DNA from: Tricholoma matsutake
Lineage: Eukaryota; Basidiomycota; Agaricomycetes; Agaricales; Tricholomataceae
DNA length: 64,000 nt
Direction of reading: 5' to 3'
NCBI GenBank assembly: GCA_026075535.2
Contig: AP026539.1
Coordinates: forward strand, 8,680,001 to 8,744,000
The notes beneath the pieces are model-generated. The model made no database searches. It was given only the letters and a program-made list of their open reading frames with translations, and was not told the DNA's origin. This document shows, one piece after another, positions 44,990 to 55,717 of the stretch (the first letter of the stretch is position 1; each line of letters starts with the position of its first letter). Position numbers and translations under genes: made by a program.

Positions 44990-46453
44990 TAGTGTTTTAA
45001 GGTCTGGTTCAGTCCGGTTTTTCGACCCCAAAGTGGGTTAACCAAGACTGTAACTGGTCCAGACTGCAAGCCCAAGTGACATAGACCATAACTGAACCGA
45101 TAGGACTGGTCCTAATTGGTTCAGTTACAGTCCAGAAAACTGGTTTAAACCAGTTTTTGTCCCATTTTTTTGAGTATTAACTTAATTCTATTACATACTA
45201 AATAAAACTAATTACATTTACATGCTGTGAGCAGTTGCTCACAGCCATGGTGTAAGAGAATGAAAAAGAAATAGAAAAAAGAAATAGAAATAGAAATAGA
45301 AATAGAAAAAAACAAATTAAAAAACAAGAAAACAAGTCCACCCATGAGCAGGGGCTCATGAGGCTGGACAGCAGTGCTGGGGAAGACATGTCAGTAGAAA
45401 ACCACCCCTTCATCTCGCATTTTGAGTGAGGGAGGGGCAGGTGTTGCATTGTTGCTGTCTTGTGGTCCCTGTTCATCCTTGTCATCATCCCCAATCATTG
45501 TCGTCCCCTGCTTGTCATTTGTCATTGTTGTTGTCCCCTACTCATTCATCATTGTCATTATCCCCTGCTTGTCATTCATTGTCATTGTTGTCGTCCCCTA
45601 CTCATTGTTCATCATTGTCATCATCCTCTGCTTGGCATTCGTTGTCATTGTCGTCCCCTACTCGTTGTTCATTGTCATTGTCCTCCACTCATTTTTTGTC
45701 ATCGTTGTCGTCCCCTGCTTGTCATTTGTCATTTGTTGTCCTCATTGTCCCTCATTGTCCTCATCTTCATTGTCCTCATCTCCTGCACCCACAGTCCACC
45801 CCATGAGCAGTGGCTCATGAGGCTGGAAGTGGGTGCCGTGTCGTCAGTGTTATAATGTGTTATAATATACATAGATTCTAAGAAACAAACAAGATAATAA
45901 TTAGTTACAAATGAAAGGCAAAGAGTAAAAGATACTTATCTGGGGCACAAACAACAACAGATGTTGTTTGTGCCCCAGTTGTGGACAAGGCCATTGTTGT
46001 AGGGAGAGAAACCAAGTTGTGAAATGCATTGTGGCTGGTGGCAATACAGTACAAATAAATGTAAGCATATAAACAAAAGATGTAAACATGTCAAAAACGC
46101 GTAAATGAGAGTACATGTGACCATGCAAACAGGTACAAATAGTCAGTGCTATTTAAACAGCTTACTTTTCCCTCTATTCATTCGGGCATGCCCCAGTTTT
46201 TTATCTACAACATATGTAATTAGTATATAAATATATCTATTTGGTACTCTTATAGGGTACATAATCTAAGTGTAAAAGGACCAGTTACAAGTGGTCTTAT
46301 AATGGTCTTCAAATGTTTTCAAAATGAGTGAACTGGCAACCAAACCGTGGTTTCAGTTACTCAATTTTTCAGACAAATGGACTGAACTGCAGCATGGACT
46401 GTGGTTCAGTCCGGTTCGGTCTTTGGTCCTATGGACTGAGCCTTCAAACACTA
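44990..46453. mobile_element. 1,464-bp non-autonomous TIR element
   Basis: Ends read TAGTGTTTTAAGGTCTGG on the left and, inverted on the right, TAGTGTTTGAAGGCTCAG. Both then carry TTCAGTCCGG. Flanks CTGATGCA and CTGATGGG derive from CTGATGCG in the intact relative (52767-52774), an 8-bp duplication. The interior has no transposase: it holds a pyrimidine-rich (CATTGTC)n cluster bounded by CATGAGC palindromes and an A+T-rich part. Confidence 0.7.
45425..45825. repeat. CATTGTC/TCGTCCCC simple-repeat cluster
   Basis: About 400 bp of imperfect TCATTGTC, GTCGTCCCCT and CTCATT units. Direct copies of a palindrome, CATGAGCAGGGGCTCATG (45343-45360) and CATGAGCAGTGGCTCATG (45802-45819), flank it. Overlapping open frames in it are artefacts of the repeat. 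Confidence 0.75.
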
Positions 46454-46649
46454 CTGATGGGTCCATGGTGCTAGGGGGCACGTTAAGTGAAAATGGTGGT
46501 GCACTGAAGGCGGGACTGTCAGGAATGGTGTGTAGGGAGTCTATGGAGCTTTGGGAAGTGTCATCCACTCTGTACCTGCCTATCTTGGGCAGCATGTTCA
46601 CGATTTTGGGCCTTAGGAGAAAGTTTTCTACTATAAGGGCAACCTTACT

Positions 46650-46880
46650 CCCATGCCTATGAGCCACTGCTTGTATGGATTGTGGGCACTGATGGGAGGG
46701 GTAGAGAAGAGGGAATGGAGATGATGACAGGGATGACAAGATGATGGGGATGATGGGATGATGGGAACAATGAGACAATGGAGACAATGAGATAATGGGG
46801 ACAATGGGGCAAGGAAGACAACAGGATGAGAGGGCCAATGGGCCAATGAGGACAACAAGACAACAGGGACCACAAATTAT
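46650..46880. repeat. Second, inverted copy of the simple-repeat cluster
   Basis: GATGATGGG, GACAATGAG and AACAAGAC units, bounded by a decayed CATGAGC palindrome (46661-46680) and by AACAGGGACCACAA, the reverse complement of the left edge of the cluster at 45463. It truncates the chromodomain of G2 on its right and abuts the old marY1-like copy on its left. Confidence 0.6.
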
Positions 46881-47331
46881 TTTTGTCAGTATAGTTCTTC
46901 CACTTTATTAAGAACTCCAATTTATTCTGTCGAAGACATGAGTCTAGAATTTCTTCAACTATATATTCTGGAGCACCTTCTACTATTATTGGAGGTTGTG
47001 GAGTGGTTTGTTGACCAGGAATAGTGGGTGGGCAGTAGGGGCGTAGGCAGGAAATGTTAATCTCGGGATCAATTTTGAATGATCGAGGTAATTTTAGCAC
47101 TACCGCATTAGGCAAAATTACTTTAGAGATTGTGTATGGGCCAACTTGTTTCTCTGTAAGTTTCCTAGAAGGTTGTGGAATATTTAGGTCCTTGGTACTT
47201 AGCCATACCAAGTCACCAACATTGTACTCTGGAGCAAGAGCTCGAGTATGATCTGCCTGTCGCATCATATCATCATGTGCTTTCATCAATGCCACCTCCA
47301 CTTCTTCCTGTACCTTTTGCATCTTAGCTAC
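46881..47331 (-). pseudogene. G2 integrase C-terminus and truncated chromodomain
   Basis: Reads VAKMQKVQEEVEVALMKAHD, YNVGDLVWLSTKDLNI, KLTEKQVGPYTISKVILPNA and a chromodomain start YIVEEILDSCLRQNKLEFLI then KWKNYTD. Before the end of the chromodomain the sequence passes into simple repeat. Chromodomains of this kind steer integration towards heterochromatin. The upstream half is at 53384-54148. Confidence 0.85.
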
Positions 47332-47757
47332 TATAAGGGCAACCTAAGCCTCTAGCAAAGGGAAATCCAAAGTTAAAATTATGCTACATAATACAGGGAC
47401 TGGGGGCGCACCTAGCAAAGGGAAATCCGAAGAGAAAACTCTGAGGATCCCCTTGCTGATGCCCAGTATATGTGAAGACGACAAAAATCAAATATAACCT
47501 AAAAATAGAAAAAGGCGGAGATAGGCGGATCAAGGCCGCCGAATGACATCATACCAAGGGGTATGTGTCGGAAGGGGTACTCCGCCTCTAAATATAAAAG
47601 TGTCAACATATACAAACATGATAGCAAGGGAAAATTAGTAATAAAATCCGGAAAAATCATAGAAAATGAAGAATAGAAGGAAATGAGGTGGGGAAAAATA
47701 TGGGACGAACATAAAAAATAGGAAAAACACACAGGGCACCCCCCTAGTCCCCTTACA
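47332..47757 (-). repeat. 3' LTR of the young Gypsy
   Basis: Sense strand begins TGTAAGGGGACTAGG and ends GGTTGCCCTTATA. It differs from the 5' LTR at four transitions, two of them CG against CA (CCGAAG/CCAAAG, GACGAAC/GACAAAC). Confidence 0.95.
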
Positions 47758-47773
47758 TCACCCCCTCTCTAAG
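47758..47773 (-). promoter_or_regulatory. Polypurine tract of the young Gypsy
   Basis: On the sense strand CTTAGAGAGGGGGTGA directly precedes TGTAAGG of the 3' LTR. It overlaps the pol stop codon region (pol ends at 47769). Confidence 0.85.
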
Positions 47774-50700
47774 ATGCATCGCCCCGATGCATTTGAAATC
47801 GTATACGACCAAAGTCCGTGACTTGAATGCGATGCGGTGCAGCAGTGTGCCGTCGGTGGAATTCCTTGATTAACCGAGGGGCATTTACATCAGACTCTTT
47901 GACCCATGAGTTCTCCTCATACCCATAACCCTTCCAATGTACCAAATACTGGAGTTTTCCTCGACGCAAATGGCTGTCCAAGATTGACTCGACTTCATAT
48001 TGGGGTTCTCCCTCGATCACTGTAGGTGGTGGTGGTGGGTGTGAATGGCGTCCCGGGAACAGATCTGGGGGAGCTGGAAGCAATTTGACGACATGGAAGA
48101 CAGGATGGAGTCTGGACATGGAGGCTGGGAGGCGTAGACGATAGGCATGTGTTCCAATGCACTTGACAATGGGGAAAGGTCCCAAGAAGCAATGAGCGAG
48201 TTTCTTGGATGGACGTGTAGTGGAGATGTCACTGGAGTCAAGATAAACTCGATCACCAACCTTGTACTGAGGGGTTGGGGAGTGGCGCTGGTTGTAAAAT
48301 CGCGCCATGTCGTCCTTTGCCTTTGCTAAGGCTGCCCTTGCCTCCTCCAAGCTATCCCTCATGCGTTCTGTGAACTCATTCACTGTCTCGATGTGTGAGG
48401 GAGTTTGGCGAGGTTCAAATCCCATGCGTGGATGTCATCCAGTGTCTAAGAGGAAAGGGGTCTGTTGAGTGGAAGCATGGACATGGTTGTTGTACCCAAA
48501 CTCGGCCAAAGGAAGGAGATCATCCCAATCGTCCTGGCGTTCATTGACAAAGAGGCGGATGTACTGCTCCAGTTCCTGGTTGACTCACTCTGTCTGGCCA
48601 TCAGTTTGTGGGTGATAAGCAGTTGAAGCGAGGAGTTTGATCCCCAGGAGTCGGTACAGCTCACGAGTGAACTCTGCCATGAACTGAGGGCCACGATCCG
48701 AGAGGAAGGCACCAGGAAGTCCATGTAATTTCCACATGTGGTGGAGGTAGAGTCGAGCGGCACCTAGGGCACTGACAGTGGTGTGAGTGGGAATGAAGTG
48801 AGCGCATTTTCCCACTGAGTCAACTGTGCACATCACCGCATCAAACCCGTTTGACTCTGGCAATTCCACCACAAAGTCAACGCTGACAACATCCCAACAA
48901 CTCTCTGGAACAGGAAGAGGGTGTAGCTCACCAATAGGCTTGCGATGAGGGGCCTTGGTGCATAAGCAAAGGTCACAAGTGCGACAATACTGACCAATGA
49001 GCCGTGACATTTGTGGCCACCAATAGTTCCGTGAGGTGAGCTCCAAGGTCTTCCAGTGTCCGGGGTGGCCAGCAATCTGTGAGTCATGGTGTTGGGATAT
49101 GATGTGCCGGCGAAGGTCTGGGTCATTGGGAACATAGATGCGATCCCTGAAATACAACAAGTCCTCCTTTTCAGCCCACTCTGCCACACGTAAGGAAAGG
49201 GTCGATCCCTTCCTCAGTTCTTTAACAGCTCGGGTGACAACATCCTCATATAAACCGCTACGGTTTGCGCGACGAATGTCACGTAGAATGTCCCGCTCCT
49301 CGCCCTGGGGTACGATGCCTTCCAGTGCCCAAATGGTGAACAGGTCTGGCTGCAACAGCACAATGTTTTGGTTGTCACTGCTGCCATCCCCATGGTCTGC
49401 ACATCGGGATAGGGCATCGGTCTTCCCCATGCTGCGACCCGGACGGTGGTGCAAGGAGAAGTCGAATCTAGATAGATACAGGGACCAACGAGCTTGACGA
49501 CGGTTCAATTTCTTGGCCGTCATGAAGTACTCGAGGTTCTTGTGATCCGTCCAAATTTCCACCTTGTGTTGGGCACCCTCAAGGAAGTGTCGCCACTCCT
49601 CAAGCGCACGCATTATCGCCAACATCTCCTTGTCATGGATCTCGTAGTTTCTCTCTACAGCACTAAGGCTTTTGGAGTAGAACACAACAGGATGCCACTT
49701 CTGGTCCTCCGGAGACTGCTGAGACAACACAGCGCCCATCGCAAAGTCAGAACTGTCAGCTTCTACACGAAAAGGACGCGAATTGTCAGCAAAGGTAAGG
49801 ATCGGAGCGGAAGTGACCATCTCCTTAAGCTTTTCGAACGCCTCCTGTTGTGCATTATCCCACCTCCATGCCTCCTTTCCTGTCAAGTCGAACAGCGGTC
49901 GTGCATGATGTGAGAAATCCTTGATAAAACGCCGATAAAAATTGATGAAGCCCAGGAAGGACTGCACCTCCTTCTTGTTCATGGGCGTCGGCCAAGCTGT
50001 GACCCCGTTTACCTTGATAGGATCCATCTCCACTTGACCCTCCGAGATAATCAGGCCGAGGTACTCAATCTTGGTCCTTTCAAACTCACATTTGTCCTGA
50101 CGAAGGTAGAGTTTGTACCATCAAAGTCGCTCTAGGACGAGGCGCGTGATGCGACGGTGCTCTTCAACCGTGCGAGTGAAGATGAGGATGTCGTCGAGAT
50201 AGATGCAGACAATGCCTTCGAGGATGAGGTCATGGAAGATGTCATTCATCATCGTCTGAAAGGTGGCAGGGCTATTAGTAAGGCCAAAGAACATGACAAG
50301 CAGTTCAAAAAGACCACGGTTGGTACAAAAGGCTGCCTTCCACTCATCTCCCTCCTTTATCCTTACATTATTATAGCCCCAACGGACATCGAGCTTGGTG
50401 AAGTATCAGGCTCCATGGAGCTGGTTTACGAGTTCGGAGATGAGGGGTAGTGGGTAGCGATTTTTGACCGTGATGTTGTTGAGTCTTCTGTAGTCTTGAA
50501 CCGGTCGAAGTGAGCCATCCTTCTTCTTGACAAAGAAAAAGGGAGAGGCCATGGGTGACTTCGATGGTCGAATATGTCCAGAGTCCAGGTGCTCATCGAT
50601 GAACTGGTCAAGCTGCCGTTGTTCCTCCGGAGAGAGAGTATAGACCTTGCAGGATGAAGGGGTTGCGCCGGGGGTGAGTTCGATCGCGTGATCCCATGGC

Positions 50701-51680
50701 TTACGCGCAGGAAGAGAGTCGAATGACTCCTTGGAGAACACATCTTCAAACTCATGGAGATGAGGGAGTAAGGAGTTAGTAGAGGATTTAGCAGCGTTGT
50801 TTTTGTGGAAGGCCTCGGCGAGGCATTGGGATATGTTCGATGTGGCACACACCTCATGCGATGAGCGAATCGCAGTGTAGAAGATCCGATCACCCTCCTC
50901 CACTTCCTCTGGGTCCTCATCATCATCATCCGAGTCTGGCATTAGATCAGGAACCCCTTCCAATTCCACTTCAGGTATAGGCAGGGGTCCAGCATGACAC
51001 TTCTGAGTTCGTTGTATTGCCGCCTTCTGTCCACGACGTTCTTGCCTGGCTTCTGTGAAACATGTCCGACAGCGGGATGGACATCGGCTCATGGTAACCT
51101 CCCCGGTGCGCCAGTCGACCTCTGGGTTATGGTCTCGAAGCCATGGATATCCCAAAATCGCCTTTTGCTTTCCTAATTGAGTGACAGCAAAAAGGGCACG
51201 CTCACTATGATCTTTGTAATGGAGAACCAGGTCTACAACCTCTCGGATGGCACCAGCTTCATTTGGGGATCCATCCACGTTATATACAGGTATCGGACGT
51301 GAGAGTGAGCAAGTATTTAGACGCTGTTGTTGTACCAGATGGGAATCAATGAAGAGACCAGTCGCACCAGAGTCCAGGAGCGCAGAGACACTGAGTATCT
51401 GTCCAGTGTCGGTCGTCTGCAGTTCGATGGCTAGGTTTAAGGAATGTGCAGAGGGAGTGGATGCCACAATATACTTGCGTGGTAGTTTACGCTCCCATGA
51501 TTTAATTTTGGGACGTGGAGTAGAAGGAGAGATGGGGAGAGCAGGTACATCTTTAGCCAACTTCGAAGGGTCAGAGAGGGGAGCAGTCACAGAAATGGAT
51601 TCATTCTCCAGGGATTCAACTGACAAGACTTCAAAGCAGTTATGGACAGGCAGTGAGGGCATACGATTCACTCGCTGCAA
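47769..51680 (-). pseudogene. Young Gypsy Pol: PR-RT-RH-IN-chromodomain
   Basis: One frame of about 1,300 codons. Protease active site LLDSGATGLFID; spacer with acidic DSDDDDEDPEEVEEGD; RT with [20 protein letters not shown] and catalytic YLDD; RNase H with EADSSDFAMGAVLSQQ and GKTDALSR. Integrase has HHCC zinc site (CRTCDLCL), SVDFVVELPES, FLSDRGPQFMAEF and YHPQTDGQTE. Then GPFPIVKCIGTHAY and a chromodomain (YEVESILDSHLRRGKLQYLV, HWKGYGYEENSWVKES). Four stops interrupt it, all TGA for conserved Arg: 50406-50408 (HGA*YFTKLD), 50121-50123 (ERL*WYKLYL), 48585-48587 (QTE*VNQELEQ) and 48435-48437 (DTG*HPRMGF). It overlaps the end of gag in the -1 frame, with an internal ATG (MPSLPVHN) as a possible restart. 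Confidence 0.95.
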
Positions 51681-52786
51681 ATAGGAAAATCCTGCTCCTC
51701 TACAACTTCCAGCTTAACCTCCTCTGCAACTTGATCCTTTGCTTCCTCAACATCTACAAGTGCCAACAAATCTTGCAGGAGTTCATCTCGTCCCTCGGGG
51801 GTGAGCATGTGGATGTCCTGACGATGGGGACACGCTCCAGCCCTGTGTCCAGGTTCCCCACAATGGTAGCAGAGATCCAACTTACGTGCACGGCTGCGGG
51901 CTGCATCAACATCTATTGGTACTGGGACATTGACGGCTGGTGTGGGAGTTTGATGAGCAGGAATGGGGTTAGGGCGGGGGAGGCTTCGATTGAAGGTGTA
52001 GGGTGTATGAGTGGTAGTTGGAGCACGGAATGCAGCATTAAACACCGCATTTGTGAGTCGGTTCTCGTCACAGAGTGAAGCAGCTTCATACCAAGCAAGG
52101 ATATCATCGTCCGCTGGGCGCCCTTCCAACATCTGTGCAATCTGGTCCTGAATTTCTCGGTTGAGCCCCCGTCGGAACTTCACCACCACTGGTAACCCAC
52201 TCCCATACCCTGCCATGTCCACCAAATCCTTGAACTCATCGATATAGTCGTCCACGGATCGACGTCCCTGGTGGTAAGTGGATGACTCAAGTCGTGTCAC
52301 TGCTCGGTGGCATTCATTGAGGGGGCAGAAGTGGCGTACGAACTCAGCTCGAAAGTCACCCCAAGTGGAGAAAGGTAGAGAACCAAGTTCTTTAGTTTGA
52401 CGTAGGATACGGTCCACATAGAGATAGGCGCGTTCAGATTTCATGTATGTGAAGGCCCAATAAATTTTTGCAGCCTCATCGACGAATTGATGCGACTGGA
52501 GACTAATGTATAACTCACAGGAATTAAGGAATGCACATCCCTGCGCACGTGCACCATTAAATTCGGCGGGGGGGGACGGTTTGATCTGGGCACGTTCCTT
52601 AGTGGACGCGTTTGGCAAAACATCGTTGTTGGGTGCGCTTGGAGTCGTGAAGGGGGAATTATTAGTCGTAGGGTTAGCCTGGAGGGTCCTAACGAAGTTT
52701 TCAATCGTAGATTTAAGCGAGTTGATTTGCGCGTGCATTCCGGAAACGTCGCTTTCAAGCGCGTCAAAGCATTCTGATGCGTCCAT
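51668..52786 (-). CDS. Young Gypsy Gag
   Basis: An intact frame of 372 codons from ATG at 52786. N-terminal coiled coil (MDASECFDALESDVSG), Gag core (AAKIYWAFTYMKSERAYLYV, PFSTWGDFRAEFVRHFCPLN, DLVDMAGYGSGLPVVVKFRR, QIAQMLEGRPADDDI), Pro-rich linker, zinc knuckle CYHCGEPGHRAGAC, and an acidic tail. Pol begins in the -1 frame across its last codons, a usual arrangement for controlling the Gag:Pol ratio. I see no clear slippery heptamer at the overlap. Confidence 0.93.
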   Translation of the reverse strand: MDASECFDALESDVSGMHAQINSLKSTIENFVRTLQANPTTNNSPFTTPSAPNNDVLPNASTKERAQIKPSPPAEFNGARAQGCAFLNSCELYISLQSHQFVDEAAKIYWAFTYMKSERAYLYVDRILRQTKELGSLPFSTWGDFRAEFVRHFCPLNECHRAVTRLESSTYHQGRRSVDDYIDEFKDLVDMAGYGSGLPVVVKFRRGLNREIQDQIAQMLEGRPADDDILAWYEAASLCDENRLTNAVFNAAFRAPTTTHTPYTFNRSLPRPNPIPAHQTPTPAVNVPVPIDVDAARSRARKLDLCYHCGEPGHRAGACPHRQDIHMLTPEGRDELLQDLLALVDVEEAKDQVAEEVKLEVVEEQDFPICSE

Positions 52787-52940
52787 GTCGCTAGGGAGCG
52801 CGTTTGGCGAAAATGGCGGCGCGATAAAGGCGAGAGTATCTGGAACGGTGTGTAGGGACTCTGTGGAGCTTTGGGAAGCGTCATCCAGTCCGTACCTGCC
52901 TATTTTGGGCAGCGCGTTCGCGATTTTCGGGCCTTAGGGG

Positions 52941-52952
52941 AGAGTTTTCTAC
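52941..52952 (-). promoter_or_regulatory. Self-priming type primer-binding site (candidate)
   Basis: Directly after the 5' LTR the sense strand reads GTAGAAAACTCT. Its ten bases AGAAAACTCT are the exact complement of AGAGTTTTCT at 53063-53054 inside the same LTR. In Tf1/sushi-type chromoviruses the 5' end of the RNA folds back onto the primer-binding site and is itself cut to make the primer. That predicts a transcript start near 53063. No TGG start for a tRNA primer is present. Confidence 0.6.
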
Positions 52953-53378
52953 TATAAGGGCAACCTAAGTCTCTAGCAAAGGGAAATCCGAAGTTAAAAT
53001 TATGCTACATAATACAGGGACTGGGGGCGCACCTAGCAAAGGGAAATCCGAAGAGAAAACTCTAAGGATCCCCTTGCTGATGCCCAGTATATGTGAAGAC
53101 GACAAAAATCAAATATAACCTAAAAATAGAAAAAGGCGGAGATAGGCGGATCAAGGCCGCCGAATGACATCATACCAAGGGGTATGTGTCGGAAGGGGTA
53201 CTCCGCCTCTAAATATAAAAGTGTCAACATATACAAACATGATAGCAAGGGAAAATTAGTAATAAAATCCGGAAAAATCATAGAAAATGAAGAATAGAAG
53301 GAAATGAGGTGGGGAAAAATATGGGACAAACATAAAAAATAGGAAAAACACACAGGGCACCCCCCTAGTCCCCTTACA
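52953..53378 (-). repeat. 5' LTR of the young Gypsy
   Basis: 426 bp, partner of 47332-47757. A 77-codon frame inside it (also present at 40650 and 47499) is part of the LTR and not a gene. Confidence 0.95.
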
Positions 53379-53383
53379 GCTAC

Positions 53384-54148
53384 AAAGTCTTCTACTGATT
53401 GTACCTTAACTTCCCTTCAGGGTTCTATTCCCATGTGGGGATAATACCCATAATTAGTGAAGAAGGGCGACATGTGAGTAGCTGAATGGAATTTGTTATT
53501 GTGGTAAATTTTGGCAATTGCCAACCATTCAGGCCAGTCAGTTTGTCAGTAGTTGACAAACATACATAGGTACTGCTCCAACTCCTGATTCATTCTCTCT
53601 GTCTGCCCATCAGTTTGTGGGCGATATGCTGTAGATAACTTAATTTGAATCCCCAATATGTTGTTTAATTCTTGCATAAACATGGAAGCAAATTGTGGTC
53701 CACAATCAGAGATAATGGTATCAGGTAATCCATGTAACCTCCATACCTGATTTAGATAGAGGCACGCCAAGCCCAATGATGAGGTTTCTGTAGTAGTAGG
53801 AATAATATGGACCTCCTTTGTGAAGCAGTCACATACTACAAATATTGCATCATACCCTTGAGCCTTGGGTAATCCAATGATAAAATCCACAGATATATCT
53901 TGCCATGGCACTTTAGGTATAGGGTTCAGCATTAATTTCCCTGCAGGTTTCTCTGGAAATTTCTTCCCCCTCATGCATGTATCACATCCATCCACATACC
54001 CCAACACATATTTAGAAATTCCGGGCCACCAATAATTTCTCATTACTAATTCCAATGTCTTCCACCTTCCTGGGTGTCCAGCAGTCGGTGTATTATGATG
54101 TAAACAGACAATCTCCCTTTGCAAATCCTGATCCTTCAGTACATACAC
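53384..54148 (-). pseudogene. G2 integrase core
   Basis: Reads GHPGRWKTLELVMRNYWWPG, zinc-site CDTCMRGKKF, ISVDFIIGLPKAQGYDAIF, IISDCGPQFASMF (D in place), LSTAYRPQTDGQTERMNQEL and then decays (FVNY*QTDWPEW, GIEP*REVKV). It ends VEDFVA at the young Gypsy's target site and continues at 47331. Confidence 0.87.
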
Positions 54149-54154
54149 CTTTCC

Positions 54155-55567
54155 TCAGAGCAATGCCAACCCTTGCTCCTCAACCCATTCATCTCCTTTA
54201 ATATTACCCTTCTTTTCCTTCAGAGCTTTCACAGCTTCCACTTCATCATCCATTTCCAAACATTGTCTAATTTTAGACAACATTTCTGCTTCCAAGCCAT
54301 CTATTGATAGATGCCCTTGATGCATAGTGCAAATGCAAAAGTATTTGGGTTTGAGTAAGGTAACATTCTTATTGTCCTCCTCCACCACCCTTTTATGATC
54401 AATATGTCTGGATAATGCATCTGCTTTCCTCATTAAGCTTCCCACTTTATGGACCAAGTGAAAATTAAAACGCAATAGGAATAATGCCCAATGTGCTTGC
54501 CAGCGGTTAAGCTTTTTTGCTGACATGATGTATTGCAGATTTTGATGATCCATCCAGATCTCAATCTGATGTGGACATCCCTCCAAGTAATGTCTCCATG
54601 CCTCCAACACTTGTATTATTCCCAACATCTCTTTGTCATGCACATCATAGTTCCTTTCCACATCATTCAACCCTCAGGACAAATATGCACAAGGATGCCA
54701 TTTGTCATCTTTGCACAGCATTGATAATACCGCTGCAGTAGCAAAGTTGGATGCATCTGATTCCACTTGTAAGGGGCATGTGAAATCTACTGGGGCTAAT
54801 ATTGGTCCCTCCACAAACTTCCTTTTCAACTCCTCAAACACTGTCTGCTGCTGTTCCCCCCACCTCCACACTACTCCCTTTTGCATAAGGTTATGTAAGG
54901 GTGCAGCAATTTTGGAAAAATTATGCACAAAGTGACAATAATAGTTTGCGAGTCCCAAGAAGGCTTGAACCTCCTTAACATGGGTGGGCGCAGGCCAATC
55001 AGTGATCACCTGTACCTTGATCAGATCCATTTTAATCCCATCAGGGCCAATCAATAATCCTAGGAACTCAATCTCGCTTGCCCCAAACACACACTTCTCT
55101 GGTTTCAAAAATAGATCATTCTCCACTAGCCTCTGTAACACCTCCTGTACTATCACTTTATGATTTTCTTCATACTCCATGAATATCAGAATGTCATCAA
55201 TAAATATTATTACCACGCCTTTGTCCATTACATCCTTGAAAATGTCATTCATCATATTTTGGAAAGTCAGGGGACTATTGGTCATCCCAAAAAACATGAC
55301 AAGTGGCTCGAAGGATCCTCGATGCATGGCAAATGCGGCCTTCCACTCATCTCCTTTCCTTATTTGTACATTATTGTATCCCCATCATAAATCCAATTTT
55401 GTAAAGACCTTGGCTTTTCCCACTTTGTCAATTATTTCTGAGGTCAAAGGCAGGGGGTATGCATTCTTCACTGTCCACTCATTCAGATACCTATAATCTG
55501 TACACATCCTCTTCCTCTGATCTTTCTTTGGCACAAAGAATATTGGTGATGTCTGCAGTGATTTCAA
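54155..55567 (-). pseudogene. G2 reverse transcriptase and RNase H
   Basis: Reads [47 protein letters not shown] at the catalytic site (F in place of Y), VFGASEIEFLGLLIG, VQAFLGLANYYCHFV, then RNase H (VESDASNFATAAVLS, YDVHDKEMLGIIQVLEAWRH, MRKADALSRHID). TGA/TAA stops separate four blocks (TKLDL*WGYNN, YLS*GLNDV, LL*GKVYV), mostly at Arg positions. Confidence 0.87.
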
Positions 55568-55717
55568 AGGTCATATGTATCCTTTGCGCAATTGCTCATT
55601 TAGGAATGCATCAACTTCTTCTTGTTCCATCAGAGATAACAGATATACCTTTGACTTCTTTGGCACAAACCCTGGCTTCATCTCGATCCCATGATCCCAT
55701 GGCTTCCACACCAGCAT

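Larger units (their letters stand above)
42150..46649 (-). mobile_element. Old truncated copy of the marY1-like Gypsy, with two insertions
   Basis: Same family as 47332-53378, minus orientation. It keeps 14 bp of its 5' LTR (46636-46649), the leader, gag and pol up to the RT N-terminus, and is truncated near 42150. It is interrupted by a 478-bp MITE (44335-44812) and a 1,464-bp TIR element (44990-46453). Compared base by base with the young copy, most differences are CG in the young copy against TG or CA here. Examples: CTGCTCGGTGG/CTGCTTGGTGG, GTGGCGTACGAAC/GTGGTGTACAAAC, GATGCGACTGG/GATGTGACTGG. Confidence 0.88.
47332..53378 (-). mobile_element. Young full-length Gypsy chromovirus (marY1-like), 6,047 bp
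   Basis: Two 426-bp LTRs (47332-47757, 52953-53378) differ at only four positions, all transitions. The 5-bp target GCTAC flanks the unit (47327-47331 and 53379-53383), and removing it restores the G2 frame ...VEDFVA-KMQKVQ.... It encodes Gag and Pol with a C-terminal chromodomain. Only four in-frame stops spoil pol, all TGA for Arg. A size of 6,047 bp with 426-bp LTRs agrees, from memory, with marY1 of Tricholoma matsutake. Compared with all other elements here it is rich in CG. Confidence 0.95.

Noticed and set aside
45422..45855. Overlapping long open frames on the plus strand
   Set aside because: They are readings of a CATTGTC/CGTCCCC simple repeat in several frames at once.
53120..53353. 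A 77-codon frame conserved at 40650-40883, 47499-47732 and 53120-53353
   Set aside because: It lies inside the three LTR copies. Its conservation follows from the youth of the LTRs, and it shows no protein-like features.
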